DNA from: Cryptomeria japonica
Lineage: Eukaryota; Streptophyta; Pinopsida; Cupressales; Cupressaceae
Reading direction: 5' to 3'
Length of the DNA stretch: 60,000 nucleotides
Assembly (NCBI RefSeq): GCF_030272615.1
Contig: NC_081413.1
Coordinates: 604,750,709 to 604,810,708 of the forward strand
Shown: piece by piece, positions 45,559 through 57,121 of the stretch
Layout: every line of letters starts with the position of its first letter
Numbering within the stretch: the first letter of the stretch is position 1
Program-made: the position numbers and the translations under genes
Notes under the pieces: model-generated
The model's database searches: none
Told to the model about the DNA's origin: nothing
What the model saw: only the letters and a program-made list of their open reading frames with translations

Positions 45559-45615
45559 GTTGCATTAGAGAAGTTTCATTTGGCTGGAGGCTTCATATCA
45601 TGGACCGATTGTGAG
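45559..45615 (+). other. Exon-like 57-bp segment bounded by AG and GT
   Basis: A pyrimidine-rich stretch ending TATGCAG precedes 19 open codons (VALEKFHLAGGFISWTDCE), followed by GTTATC. This is the look of a small host exon carried or stranded in repeat DNA. A second AG-bounded stretch, DASELRCC, starts near 45766. The host gene is not recognised and chance is quite possible. Confidence 0.2.
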
Positions 45616-46362
45616 GTTATCTTCTTCTTTTCCTTTGTGGCTTTCATTCCATTCATATAATCGTTTTACCTTCTTTTATAAATATTATCAGATTTAAATT
45701 AATCTAGAACACATATTTGTTACATTGTGCCCTTCTGTGTGAACTTTGTATTCTGTTCGTACAGGATGCTAGTGAGTTACGTTGTTGTCCATAATCCATG
45801 CACGCTTCCTTGTGCGGAGAGCTATTAGAGAACATACAAAGACACTACATCTTGAGTGGAGAGGTCGGTTAGTGAATCTTTGAGAGATTGTTATCCGCTT
45901 GTCAAAGAGGTTCATTTCCCCCCCTCTACAGACCTTTCTAGGATTCCTTTGAGTATGAGATGAATCCCTTCTTTGGTTTCAAATTCTCTTTCCCCTAACT
46001 GCCAAGTTCCCATTCTGGGCTCAATGATTCCTCTCACTAACTCTACAACACCTTTGCTTGTCCTGGACAATAATTTACCTTTTTCTTCTTCTGTCAAATA
46101 TTCTTCATGGACTTCTGTTCATAGAAAGAGAAAAAGTTGGCACTCTTTTTGCATAAAATTCTTAGTATGGTCCTATAGGTCCACATCTTAGTCCCATATC
46201 AGATTTCTAGGGTTTTTTCATAATTTGGTTGTGTTGTTTTATTGTCTAGGTTACCTTGTGTTAACCCTACTCTTTTCTATTGGTTTTTGTTGTATGTGGT
46301 CTAATGCATATAGGGTTGGGGCCCTTCACCACTCACTTATATAAAAACAAAAAAAATTACTT

Positions 46363-46700
46363 GGATGCCCCCATGATGTAGGATGGATTGAACTGAATTA
46401 CATTGGATTCTTGAAAGAAAATATAGGAGAGGATGCATCTGGAGGTGTTATAAGATATGACAAAGAAAATTTGATGGAGGTTTATGCTAAGAGTATTTGA
46501 AAAAACTTTAATAATGAAGCTTAACCAACTGAACTTTTTCGGGGAATAAGAAGAGTGAGAGTTGAGGGATACTCAAAATTAAAATAGAAGGAGAATGAAA
46601 AGTCATTATTCAAATTTTGAAAGGGAAACTTAGTTGCTAATGCTATGTCCGATTTGGTCTTAAACTACAGGGACTTGACTCATTGGTTATATGAAAATAT
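46363..46700 (+). pseudogene. RNase H (RVT_3-type) remnant
   Basis: The frame reads MDWIELNYIGFLKENIGEDA, SGGVIRYDKENLMEVYAKSI, NNEAXPTELFRGIRRVRVEG and YSKLKIEGE...KVIIQILKGK. This matches the plant LINE/RVT_3 RNase H pattern W-I-K-L-N-F-D-G, GGVxRD, NxAE, EGDSKxxIQxLxG. Here the first Asp box is changed and stops interrupt. It starts just after the poly-A of LINE unit 3, so unit 3 may have landed in the ORF2 end of an older LINE. Confidence 0.55.
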
Positions 46701-46759
46701 TCCCTCAAAAATTAAAGAAATTATTCAAAAATAATGACTACAAGTCCACAGTTTTAAAA

Positions 46760-48563
46760 TGTAGCATTGACAGCTTGGTCCTAAGGTTAAGGCCAAAAAG
46801 GATTCAATACAAAACTTTTTTTTAAAGGAAGGTATATCTGGTTAGTGGAGAACTACAATGTGGCATTATTTTATAGAGAAACAAAGCTAAAAAGGAGAAG
46901 ATAGGAATGACTTGCAAAACAAGGAGACATAGATAGATGATGAAAATAGGTAAAAGTAAGAAATACTTAGGGATGAAAAGGAGAGAAAAGATTATATTGA
47001 ACAATAAATCCAAATTCACTATAAGGTCAAATCCTAATTCACCTAATCCTAGGCTCATTTTTCAAAAGAGGAATTATTGGGTCAGTGATGACTTGCTATG
47101 TGACATGAAGGTGTGAATGTGCAAAGGAAACAAGGAGATATTTATGAAGGTTTTCAATATAAGACCATGTGGTGAGATGGCATAAGAGAGTAAAGGCAAA
47201 AGCAAGAGGTTTTTAATACCAACAAGAAATAATTTACAAGGATGACAAAAAAAATTGATAGTAACTATTTAGCACTCTTCCCTAAAAAATATTCATTTCT
47301 CGATTGATTTGATAAGAATATATACTCTAATATCCCATGTGAGACATGTCACAATAGTTTCTAATTGTGATATGGGTCATTATTCCAAGCTGCTAGATAT
47401 TTATCTTTTTAAATGTTTCATTGAGTTGTCTACTCACCACATTGGAAACATCTACAATTTGAGTATTACCTATGAGATTCATAATACAGCATGTGCTAAC
47501 GTTGAGCTCAAACTCCCACAAATTTTTCTATTGGAGTTTACTCTATGCTTGAATAGATGCTTAACAATGAAAACATTCTCATAAGAGGTAGGATGAGCAG
47601 CCCCCAAAATGGAATGGAGCCCAACTCTTGTGATACTCTTCAGAAAAATGAAGAATTATGGGATAAGTTTGATAAAGCTAGGCACATTCCTTTCTTTCTC
47701 TCAATTAATGTCTATAAATAACAACTCTCTACATGTTTTAAAATCATTGGAAATAGAGTTGGGATAATATAGGTTTTTTGAAGTTTGAAGTAACTATGGA
47801 GTTGATTGTGCATTTGATTATCCTAAGCTGCAATGGGATGAATGTTTCCAAAAATAGACATGATGATTACAAGAATTTTTTGAAATCTTCTTTGAAGGAA
47901 AGGATATGACTAAATGACACAAAAATGGCTACAACAAAAACAAACTTCCTGCTCCTTGGGGTTTGGTAAGTTTCTCTATTAGGAAATAATTACTTTAGAA
48001 GTGAGATTTTCAGCTATGCATAAGTATGATTTCTCTCTGCTAAACCTCATTCATCATGGTCAAAAACTCAACTTTTCTTACTATTTTCTCACATCTATAT
48101 ATAGCTATGTTGAAGATGGGGCTAGCTTGCCTCTTCACCAAAGACTGATAATAGCTATCTATAAATTCTAGTTATTAACAATACCACAACCTACTTCTAT
48201 TAGCACTATCTTGACAAAAAATGACCTAATCGATAGTAAACCCCATAACTCTTTCAAAAAATAGTCTAGCAAATGGAAGAGAAATTTTTTTAAACCTACT
48301 GGTAAGGAGGCTCTAAAAAAATAACCTTCCCATCCTTCTATACTGAGCTTCTAAAAGCTATTCTATATAAGAGGAAAACCCAAATGCCCTTTATCCCTAC
48401 CCCTCCCCCCACCCAAAAAAAAATGACTTCAAAAAAACTGATGAAAAAATTTGTGGACATAAGGGAGGAGGAGGAAGAACAACCTAAAGAGCACAAATAG
48501 GGGGGCGTGAATAAATTTTAAAATATTGATAATTATGGTGCCTAAAGATCAACTAGAGTTACA
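46760..48563. other. Unassigned AT-rich DNA
   Basis: No domain or repeat family is recognised. One 91-codon open frame (47309-47584) has no identifiable motif. A C-run followed by an A-run lies near 48402-48423. Confidence 0.5.
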
Positions 48564-49156
48564 ATGGTAACACGTGTAGTTAAAGAAAAAGATAACAAAA
48601 TAAAATAGATAGAGACAATTCCCCCAAGGATAAAGAAAACTTCAATGAAGATAACTTCCCTCCTCATTTTGATAATGAGGTGGTTAGAGTTGGTAAAGAT
48701 GATCAAGAAGAGTACATTGAAGAGGAAGATGAGGATTATGAGGAAGAGGAAGAAAATAAAAGTGGGGAATTTGATATTGAAGAGGATGAGCAAAAGGATA
48801 AAGAAAATTAAGAAGAGTATGAAGATAGAGGGAAGGTTGATAATCGGGACGCTGAATACCATTATGTTAGAGAGAAGTTCGATATTGGGCCAAGTGTGAA
48901 CATGGTGATTCTCTCTATGAAGAATCAAAGTACAAAACTACAAAATTATGTCATGGACCTCAAGGAGAGATTGGAGTAGACTAACCAGGAACAATTTGAC
49001 AAACTTGAACAAGGCCTAGACACTATCATTTACATTGTTGGTGGTATTATGAACAAAGTTGTTATGGGAGTTATTCTAGGAAGCTCAAAGATTGAAAAAC
49101 AACTTAAGAGACAAGACAGGGAGAATGAAAAAGAAAATGATAAAGGAAAGTTATGA
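48564..49156 (+). pseudogene. Unknown acidic coiled-coil pseudogene
   Basis: Starting MVTRVVKEKDNK at 48564, with one early frameshift, the frame continues RDNSPKDKENFNED, then a very acidic tract around 48700-48800 (EEYIEEEDEDYEEEEENKSG), a stop near 48808, then FDIGPSVNMVILSMKNQSTK, an amber codon near 48976, and an amphipathic helical C-terminus (FDKLEQGLDTIIYIVGG ... KIEKQLKRQDREN), ending TGA at 49154. About 195 codons in all. I do not recognise it; a retroelement-borne ORF or a processed host pseudogene are both possible. Confidence 0.4.
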
Positions 49157-50684
49157 CAAAGCAAGGAGAAACAAAGATGCTTGGGAGGAATCCCTTGATT
49201 CTATTATAGCCAACTGGAAATTAGAACTGGAAACTAATTAGATGAATTAGCTCCTTGGTGTTGTTGCTTTTATTAGTGCTCTATTTTAGTTTTACTGATT
49301 GTTTTAGGCTTGTGTGCCAATTGAATTTTATAAACTATTCTCTTGTTTCCATAATAGTTTGGGTTAGTCTATTTTGTTTAAGCTTTGCTTTATGACTGGT
49401 AGTGAGGCCGAATCTGGTATCAAGGCCTATTCTTTTGATTATGTTTTATAATTGATTTAATAGATTTGAAATTACCATAAATTACAGAGTTGATTTGTTT
49501 GGTCGAATACTTGTAAGTTGTGATTGTTTAAATTGTGTCTTGTTATTTTTATGGCTTTGATGGTTTCATTATAGCTTTTCCATGTTCAATTCAAGTGGAA
49601 GGGACTAGTAGGTGGGCAGTCAAGTTTCATAAATGGGACGCATGGCATTGGATTTTGTGTAAAAAGTATATTCAATCATAATAGATGAATGTGATACGAT
49701 CTTATGAAGGGATCGAGTGTCTTTTAACAATTTGATGTGGCATCCCCTTTTGTATGTAATGTGTATATAGGTTGGGCAGTTAATTGCCCAGGAATATTAA
49801 GACTGTTTTGTCTTATTTATGGCTGCAATGTTTAATGTTTTCTTACATATCTTACCACTATCAAGTCAATCATGATTGTATAGAAATATGTTTCTCCTAC
49901 CACTCATGATTGTGTACATTGTGGGGCTAAATTCGCAGCTGCAATCTGAGATTCCAATTACGTTAAATGGAAGTTTGACATATACGCTAAGAATGATGGA
50001 CAAAATCTACTGCCATTGGGAATCTATGCCAATCATTGAGTGTAAACATGTAATGCGCCCTGCCACAATGGCAACTCACCATCTTGTATTGGCGGATCTC
50101 AACTTGAATTATATGTCCACAAAATCTTAGACCACAACTGAATAGCAAAATGCATGTCAGAAGGTACGAAATTTTCAAATCATTTCTTGGTTCTCTCGCT
50201 TAGTTAAATCTTTCTTAACTTTTCATTTCCAAGCGTGTATACTTCTGATTTCCACTATTGCAATCAAGTCGCAGGCTAAAAACAAAACAACATTATTGCA
50301 AAATGTGATTTCTTTGGTTGAATATTGTAATTTGAAACATCATTGACGAACATGTCAAGAAATGATTAACAATTTGAAAACAATTGTCTCACTAAAAGAA
50401 TGAAAAAAGTATATATATATATACAAGGAAGCATGGCAGTTAACATACTATTTAGTATAGTGTCAGAGAAATACAAAAGGGCAGCCAAAATATAATATTG
50501 TCTATCCAGGGAAGAATGTATCCTTAACTATATAAAAATTAGAAAATAATTGTATTCTGATTTACAAGTTCAGTTTTATCTCTGGATAAACGTTGCCTTA
50601 AAATATTCTCAAGGAAAATAATATCAGTATACTGTAAGCTGCCAAAGCAAAACAAAAACCCATCACAGTAATAACTCCTAACGA
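49157..50684. other. Unassigned DNA with one short open frame
   Basis: 49876-50130 is open on the plus strand (84 codons, MIVYIVGLNSQLQSEIPITL) but shows no motif I know. A TA microsatellite lies near 50408-50424. Nothing else is supported. Confidence 0.45.
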
Positions 50685-50689
50685 GGAAG

Positions 50690-50904
50690 TGTTGGGGTGG
50701 ATGTGCTGCTACACAAAACATGATTTTATTATTTCACTTACACAAATTACATTTGCCTTGATTTATAGAGGTCACTCACTGTTGATTTTCTTTGACTGAT
50801 CTTTCTAGATTGGCCATTTAATATGGTTTGACTGATCTTTCTAGATTGGGCATTTAATATGGTCTGTGGTGGTAGCTGGTAGAAATTACCGAACAGTTCT
50901 AACA
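50690..50904 (-). repeat. 3' LTR of element G
   Basis: On the plus strand it runs tgttggggtggatg to cagttctaaca. It shares ctacacaaaacat, tttatagaggtc, tttgactgatcttt, catttaatatggt and gtggtggtagct with 59148-59411. A 36-bp tandem duplication (50791-50826, 50827-50862) is present only here. Confidence 0.7.
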
Positions 50905-51201
50905 TTCTCTTCCTTAATTTCTACCATTAATTACATCAATGTTTACAATACTCAAATTGTTTTTTAAATATTCAAATTTCTCTTTAGCTAAAACGTTTTT
51001 GCCAATTAATCTTCAGATCTAATATGCTCTTGATGAAAGTCTTTATTTTGTCCCTTTCCAATATCAAGCCTTAAGGCTTTGAAAGCTTTCCTTCGAGCCA
51101 TTTCCAGCTCTTAATAGTGATGCCATTCATTTGGCTTCTCCCACTGCTGTGGTAGTCTCTCAAACTTACAATCTTCAAAACTTCAATATGGAAGTTCTTA
51201 C
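50905..51201 (-). other. Element G internal remnant and PPT
   Basis: ttctcttccttaatttctacc on the plus strand (50905-50925) is a polypurine tract on the minus strand next to the 3' LTR. The rest to 51201 is non-coding. The last 5 bp (51197-51201, cttac) are the left TSD of element B. Confidence 0.6.
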
Positions 51202-52091
51202 TGTTGGCAATTGACACTCATTTCATTGGCTTCATATGTTGTCATTGATGGCAACATGTTCCGGCTTCATTCTTTGGTTTGGTTCTTCACCGGAAGACAC
51301 TTCATTGGTAGACACTTCACCGACACCGGCAAGTATCTTCACCGCTAGGAAGGACTCTATGGGTACTGGTATAGGAGGCCGATATCATTGGGAGATCTAG
51401 CAATTGGCAATTCATTTTGTTATTTATGTATATATGTAATGAGTCGACATGTATAATAACTTTTGTAATGTAAGCCGACATGAGTCATGAAGGATTGTAA
51501 TGGAACATAGGTCAGTTGATTAGATAATTTTTTATATAGGAGAATATGGCGTTGTTAGTAATATGAAGATCATTTATGTATGAGATCAATATTGTGTAAT
51601 GATTTATAGATGATTTTGGATGCAAAGGTTATTTCGGTAAGGGTTTAAGGATTTCAGAACTGGAATAGTTAGAGCTTGAACTAGAACTCAGCCAGGCATA
51701 GCAGATGCATTAAATGAGTTCGGTTTTATGTTTTCTTATTCAAAGTGATTGTAGTCAGTGAGACTCCTTTGTGTTGAGCAATGTGCTCTAGGCGGTAAGT
51801 CTTCCTGCATGTGCGGGCCCCCATATTATGTAATATCTTTTCATATGGCCAGTGGATTGATATTGTGGGTCACAAATCCCACCTTGGTTTTTCCTCTTTA
51901 AGATTATCCACATAAAAATTCTTTATGTTATGGTGTTAATTTGTGTGATTGGTTCATTGATTGGTTTACTTCTTTCAATTATATATGCACTGGTTTACTG
52001 GTTGGTGAATGCATGTTATAATAATGTTAAAATTGAACATTCTAGCAGAACACTGATTCACCCCCCCTCTTAGTGTTCTTGGATTCCAACA
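51202..52091 (+). repeat. 5' LTR of element B
   Basis: 890 bp, tgttggcaattgacactcat to ttggattccaaca. It aligns with 56189-57063 and, less closely, with the LTRs of element A. Confidence 0.94.
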
Positions 52092-52093
52092 AT

Positions 52094-52105
52094 TGGTATC
52101 AGAGC
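52094..52105 (+). other. Primer-binding site of element B
   Basis: TGGTATCAGAGC starts two bases after the LTR, complementary to initiator tRNA-Met. Confidence 0.92.
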
Positions 52106-52159
52106 CTTGTGCCTCGAAGGAAGTCTAACAGCTTGAGGAAGATCCTAAATCCGGAATCC

Positions 52160-53275
52160 ATGGATATGAGTATGGAGAAGCGACTTGAGGTAGCACTTGA
52201 AGATTATGATGCTGAAAGGATGAAGAACTTAAAGTTACAAGAGGAATTGAATTCTGCCAAGGAATTCATTCTTATCCTACAGGAGATGATGTCATATGTT
52301 CAAGCTAGGAGGAAGGAACTTTTGCAAAATTAGGATAATGAAGAGAAAGATGCCCTTAATGAAAAATGTCAGAAGCTGAGTCAAGAGAATATGGTCATGA
52401 GGAATGAAATCCAAGCCCTAACTATGAGGATGTCAAAGGAGATTGAAGACTGGAAGATGAATGAAGAAAACCTTGGGAGATCATTGAAAGACAGATCTAA
52501 AGAATGCATCTGGTTGGCTCATGAAAATGATATGTTGAGAATAGATTTAGTGCAATCCCAAAGCAATGAACAAGAACTTGAAAGATAGATGATAATCCTA
52601 AGAGATGATCTAGCTATTGCAAGTGAGTACAAGGACAAATTCAAGGTTAGTTTAGCACAACTTAATGAATTATTGAAAAGCCAAAGATAGAATAGAGATT
52701 CCAGTGCACTTGGATTTGAACAAGGTCAAAGCTCTGGTACTGCAAATGAAGATCAGAATCAGAAGACACCTGTAATGCAACTTAATGCTTACAAATTCAA
52801 TGGTATATGTTTTGTAATAAATTTGGTCATATGGCTAGGAAATATAGAAATAGAGAAATCAAAACTATAACTCTACTCCCAATCAGTGTTGTAAATGCAA
52901 TAAGTATGGTCATAAGATAGAAGATTGTAGATGAATGAAAAATGTCATGCATGTGGAAAATTTGGACATATTGCTAATGAGTGCAGGTCAAACAATTATA
53001 CCATTTATAGCAAAGAAATTCAAAAGAACAATATTACATGTTATGCATGCAACAAGATTGGACATATAGCTAAGTTTTGTAGAAGCAAAAATCCACCTGT
53101 TAACAATGATGGATCAAATGATAAAGGGAAAGAAAAGATCAATGAAATCCAGCAAGATCATACCAAGAAATGGGTCAGGAAGTCAGATGATCAATCAGCA
53201 AATGGAATTGCTCCGGTTACTCAACCGACAAAGGAGATTGCTCCTGCACCGGCAGGAAGCTCATCCGATAACTGA
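52160..53275 (+). pseudogene. Element B ORF1: Gag-like coiled coil with zinc knuckles
   Basis: Starts MDMSMEKRLEVALEDYDAER. The coiled coil continues to about 52690 across a stop at 52330. GLGFEQGQSSGTANEDQ follows near 52713. Four knuckle positions are present: the first near 52808 is degenerate (final Cys is Tyr), the second reads CCKCNKYGHKIEDC (about 52887-52929), the third CHACGKFGHIANEC and the fourth CYACNKIGHIAKFC (within 52943-53083) are intact. A frameshift separates knuckles 2 and 3. A Lys-rich tail ends at 53275. The third and fourth knuckles are better preserved here than in element A. Confidence 0.78.
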
Positions 53276-53643
53276 GACAGATGCCTTAGGGGTAGGAAAA
53301 TTTCATGAAAATATTGCATAAGCCCTAGGAAGGAGATCTAGAAGATGTTCCAGACAATGAAAAAGGTTTATCCGGTATGGAGATGTTTGACCAAGATCCG
53401 TTATGTTCTATGGGAAGACATTCATATCAATGACGGATTAGGGTTTCTCGAAGCTTAAAAGGTTGAATCCACTTCATTTTGATCACCTTGCATTCAAAGT
53501 GATTAAGAATGATACAGAGCGAGTCTAAGGCGATTCAATGTGATCAGAAATCCTCATTAGTGATTTCACCAGCTCTCAGAAGAATTTCTAGGGTTATTCA
53601 CCGACAACCATTTCTTAGGTATTTATTGCAATCACCTTTCATC

Positions 53644-55933
53644 ATGGAAGCTGGATCATCCTCTGCACCTACTTTCATTGAAAATCTGATTGCTATTGAG
53701 GTTAAGGATCATCATAGGCCAATTTTCAAGCAATGTCCGCATATTGCCACCTTGGATGACTCGGCTAGTACATTTTCGCATGTTTCAAAAGGATTTGTTT
53801 ATGTGGAAGATGTTAGAGAATATATTCACTACCACATTGAGGATCTGGGAACCAGTGACATCAAGAACATGTACATGAATGAGTTGATGGGTGACTCTGG
53901 TAAGATCAAGCTCGAGTATAAGCACATTGAGGATCTAGGGTTTACTGACATTCTTGATATCCTTGAATTCAAAGATGAGATCATTCGATATGTACTAAGT
54001 AGAGTTAATGTAGAGTTAATTTGGTTGGACAGGTCTTATAAGATCATGAAGGAGGTCATTAGGGCCATCACCAATTTACCGCAGATTGGTCAACGTCCGG
54101 AGAAAAATATTTCAAATGATTAGGTTAACAAACTCACCAATGCAACTTTGGACCAACGATAGATGAGGTTCAACACCATCATTGATCGAGACATCAGATT
54201 TGGCAGCATGATCATTGGGTATAAGGCAACTCAATCCAATCATCTCAATTCTATTTCTAGCTCCTACATATGTGCCACACATAAGATGATGAGGGAAAAT
54301 GAGAAAATAGATCTCTGTGGATGGTATGCTGAAAAATGTACAACATTATTATGAGCACTTAGATGATTATGAGCAAAAAGAAATTGAAGAAGCATTCTTG
54401 CTATAACTAGACATATTTAAGAAGGCTTTGTTGAAAATTGAGAAGCAAATACCGACACAACTATATGATAATCTAGATGCTAGGAGATTATCTTTTATGG
54501 AGGAAGATAAGCACATAGAAATTCAAGAGTTATTAACTACTTGTGGCTCAATTACTCCAAATGAGTTGGATATGACCCTTGAAGTTATAGACAAAACTAT
54601 TTTCCACAACAAGCACAGGATAATCAGTCTTATGTCAGGTAGGGTTAATGAAATAATCAGTTAAACCCACAAGGCATGGGTTCAATTCTTTATTGACAAC
54701 CCTAGTTTCTACACTTCATCGAAAGATAAAACTGACACTACTGACATCCTAATTGAAGGGAAAGGCAAAGGTGTAATGGGTGCCTCACCTTCAATTTTGA
54801 AAGATACAAAGGCATTGGATGTAGAGCCCCTTACATAATCAAATGTACAAGATAAAGAGGAGATATCGACATAAGTAGATAGTGTACATATAGTGGTCGA
54901 TACACAAAATGTACAGGTTACAGATGTTAAGGACAATAGTCCTTTGGATCAGAATGTACAAGTTAAGGATACGGTTCATGTGGAACTGACAGTAACTAAT
55001 ATTGCACCAAGTGGTGAAGCCATCGGTGCAATAGAGGATGTTATTAAAGGTATTAAACCATTAGAGGAAAAGGTAGAGGAATCCAGAAGGGAACTGGTAC
55101 CAGCACATCATTGTTGTCAATTGACACCTCCTAGGTAGAGAAGAAGAGCATAACTAAGATGAGTTATACTGAGCTCATGATGATGGTTGCTCAAAAGATG
55201 AAGGAAGGATCAGTGGACAAAGGAATAATTGATTAGTCAATCCCAATTTTTTCACAAACTTGTCCCAAAGTGCCAGTTTGACAAAGGAGCAAGCCCATCT
55301 GGAAAGCTCAAAATAATTACTGAGCACATTTCTAATGATTTTCAATCACTACAACAAATATCTAACTAGCAAGAATTGGAAAGATTCACTCAATCCAAGA
55401 GAGCTACTTTTGATCAGTTGATTGAATCAGAGAAGAAAGAGATTACTGACAAAGTGAAGTTAATTGGTAATGCTTAAAGAAAATGTACAAATATATACAG
55501 AGTATGTTGTAACACCAGATTACTTACTGTAGATATAGATAAAGGGATTACAGATTCTTAGGATAAAATTGTAGGTATAGTCAATTCTTTTGATGGTTCT
55601 GATTCTTTGACTACATCTATTGATGAGAAGATTTTGGTATTAGAAACTCAAATTTCAGCTCTTGAAAGGGAAAGAGAAAAAATCAAAAGGAGAGCTAAAT
55701 GGCTCAGAGGATTGGTGAGTCCCCGGTTGGACTCCTTGATTATACATAGGAAGGAATGCATTGATATGGTTGGTAAGCCTACACCGGTAGAGCTTAAGGT
55801 GAAAGAGTCCCATGCTCATATGCTTAATAGACTTGTATCTATTTCCAATACATTCAAATCTGGTTGGGACACTAATCTAGAGATTTTGGAGAAAGCCTAT
55901 CCAGAAATTTTCATGTATATTCAGCTCCGGTAA
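53644..55933 (+). pseudogene. Element B ORF2: unknown protein, homologous to element A ORF2
   Basis: Starts MEAGSSSAPTFIENLIAIEV; the frame is also open upstream to 53509. The N-terminal region has VYVEDVREYIHYHIEDLG and IMKEVIRAITNLPQIGQRP, matching element A at the same positions. The C-terminal part (55607-55933) has a heptad-rich segment ILVLETQISALEREREKIKR and ends LEKAYPEIFMYIQLR before TAA. The Lys/Pro/Thr linker and about 1 kb of the middle present in A are missing near 54330-54370. Six or more stops or shifts are present. No enzymatic motif is visible. Conservation of both ends between two old copies suggests the protein mattered for the family. Confidence 0.7.
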
Positions 55934-55991
55934 GGTGTTCTAGGACACATCCTTTATACATAATTTCATTTTTCATCTCGATTTTTGGTGT

Positions 55992-56194
55992 TTTTTGGCA
56001 TTGATGTCAAAGGGAGAGGTATAGGTAAAAAATAAATCCTTGACATTAGGAGATTAGGAGTATTTGTATAGATCATGATCACAAATGAATATTCAGCTTA
56101 GGGGGAGCAGTCTCAGGGTGAAACCAATAGATGGAAACCATTATCCTTTTTTCACATGAGTGTTGCCATTAATGCCAAAGGGGGAGATTGTTGG
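55992..56194 (+). other. Polypurine-tract region of element B
   Basis: Secondary motifs near 56005 (GATGTCAAAGGGAGAGG) and 56098 (CAGCTTAGGGGGAGCAG) are followed by the main block at 56161-56194 (AAAGGGGGAGAT next to TGTTGG). The arrangement matches element A. Confidence 0.8.
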
Positions 56195-57063
56195 CAATTG
56201 ACACTCATTTGATTAGTTTCATATGTTGTCATTGATGGCAACATGTTTTGGCTTCACTCTTTGTTTTGGTTCTTCACTGACAGACACTTCATTGGTATCG
56301 ACAAGTATCTTCACCAGTAGGAAGGAATCTATGGGTACCGGTATAGGAGGCCGACATCATTGGGAGATCTGACAGTTGGCAATTCATTTTTTTATTTATG
56401 TATATATGTAATTAGCCAACATGTATAATTATTTTTGTAATGTAAGCCGACATGAGTCATGAAGGATTGTAAGGGTATATAGGTCAATTGATTAGATCAC
56501 TTTTGATATAGGAGAATGTGACGTTGTTAGTAATGTGAAGACCATTTATGGATGAGATCAATATTGTATAATGATTTGTAGATGATTTTGGATGCGAAGG
56601 TTATTCCAATAAGGGTTTAAGGGTTTCAGAATTGAAATAGTCAGAGCTTGAACCAAAACTCAATCAGGCATAGCGGATGCATTAAATGAGTTCAATTTTA
56701 TGTTTTCTTATTCAAAGTGACTGTATTCAATGAGAATCCTTTGTGTTGAGAAGTGTGCTCTATGCGGTAAGCCTTCCTGCATGTGTAGGCCCCCATAATA
56801 TGTAATATATTTTCTTATGGCCTATGGATTGATATTGTGGGTCACAAATCCCACTGTGGATTTTCCTCTTTGAGGTTTTCCACGTATAAATTCTCTCTAT
56901 TATGGTGTTAATTTATGTGATTGGTTCATTGATTGCTTTACTTCTTTCAATTATATATGTACTGGTTTACTGGTTGGTGAATGCATATTATAATAAGGTT
57001 AAAATTGAACATTCTGGTAGAACACTGATTCACCCCCCCTCTCAGTGTTCTTGGATTCCAACA
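56189..57063 (+). repeat. 3' LTR of element B
   Basis: 875 bp, tgttggcaattg to ttggattccaaca, followed by CTTAC. It differs from the 5' LTR by many substitutions and a deletion of about 15-20 bp around position 105. Confidence 0.94.
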
Positions 57064-57121
57064 CTTACAACTTTTCTCTAGATGTTTTTCTAGACAATAG
57101 TTTTCTTTAACTCAAAATATT

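Larger units (their letters stand above)
43690..46356 (+). mobile_element. LINE-like unit 3 with ORF1 (DUF4283-type) and poly-A end
   Basis: The unit carries a decayed ORF1 and ends gggttggggcccttcaccac followed by an A-rich tail ending at 46356. The 3' end resembles those of units 1 and 2. No endonuclease or RT is visible downstream of ORF1. The left border is approximate. Confidence 0.6.
51202..57063 (+). mobile_element. Element B: second copy of the pol-less Copia family (A family)
   Basis: LTRs lie at 51202-52091 and 56189-57063, with PBS TGGTATCAGAGC, PPT and a perfect 5-bp TSD CTTAC (51197-51201 and 57064-57068). It encodes ORF1 (coiled coil plus knuckles) and ORF2 as in element A, with about 1 kb less in ORF2. 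There is no protease, integrase, RT or RNase H. It is inserted in element G. Confidence 0.94.

Noticed and set aside
48542-48928. Hydrophobic minus-strand frame and a Lys/Arg-rich plus-strand frame over the acidic tract
   Set aside because: Both are alternative-frame readings of a GA-rich coding stretch. The acidic frame has a plausible start, a defined end and a natural amino-acid composition.
49876-50130. 84-codon open frame considered as a host exon
   Set aside because: No motif, no splice context and no second copy. It is listed only as part of the unassigned stretch.
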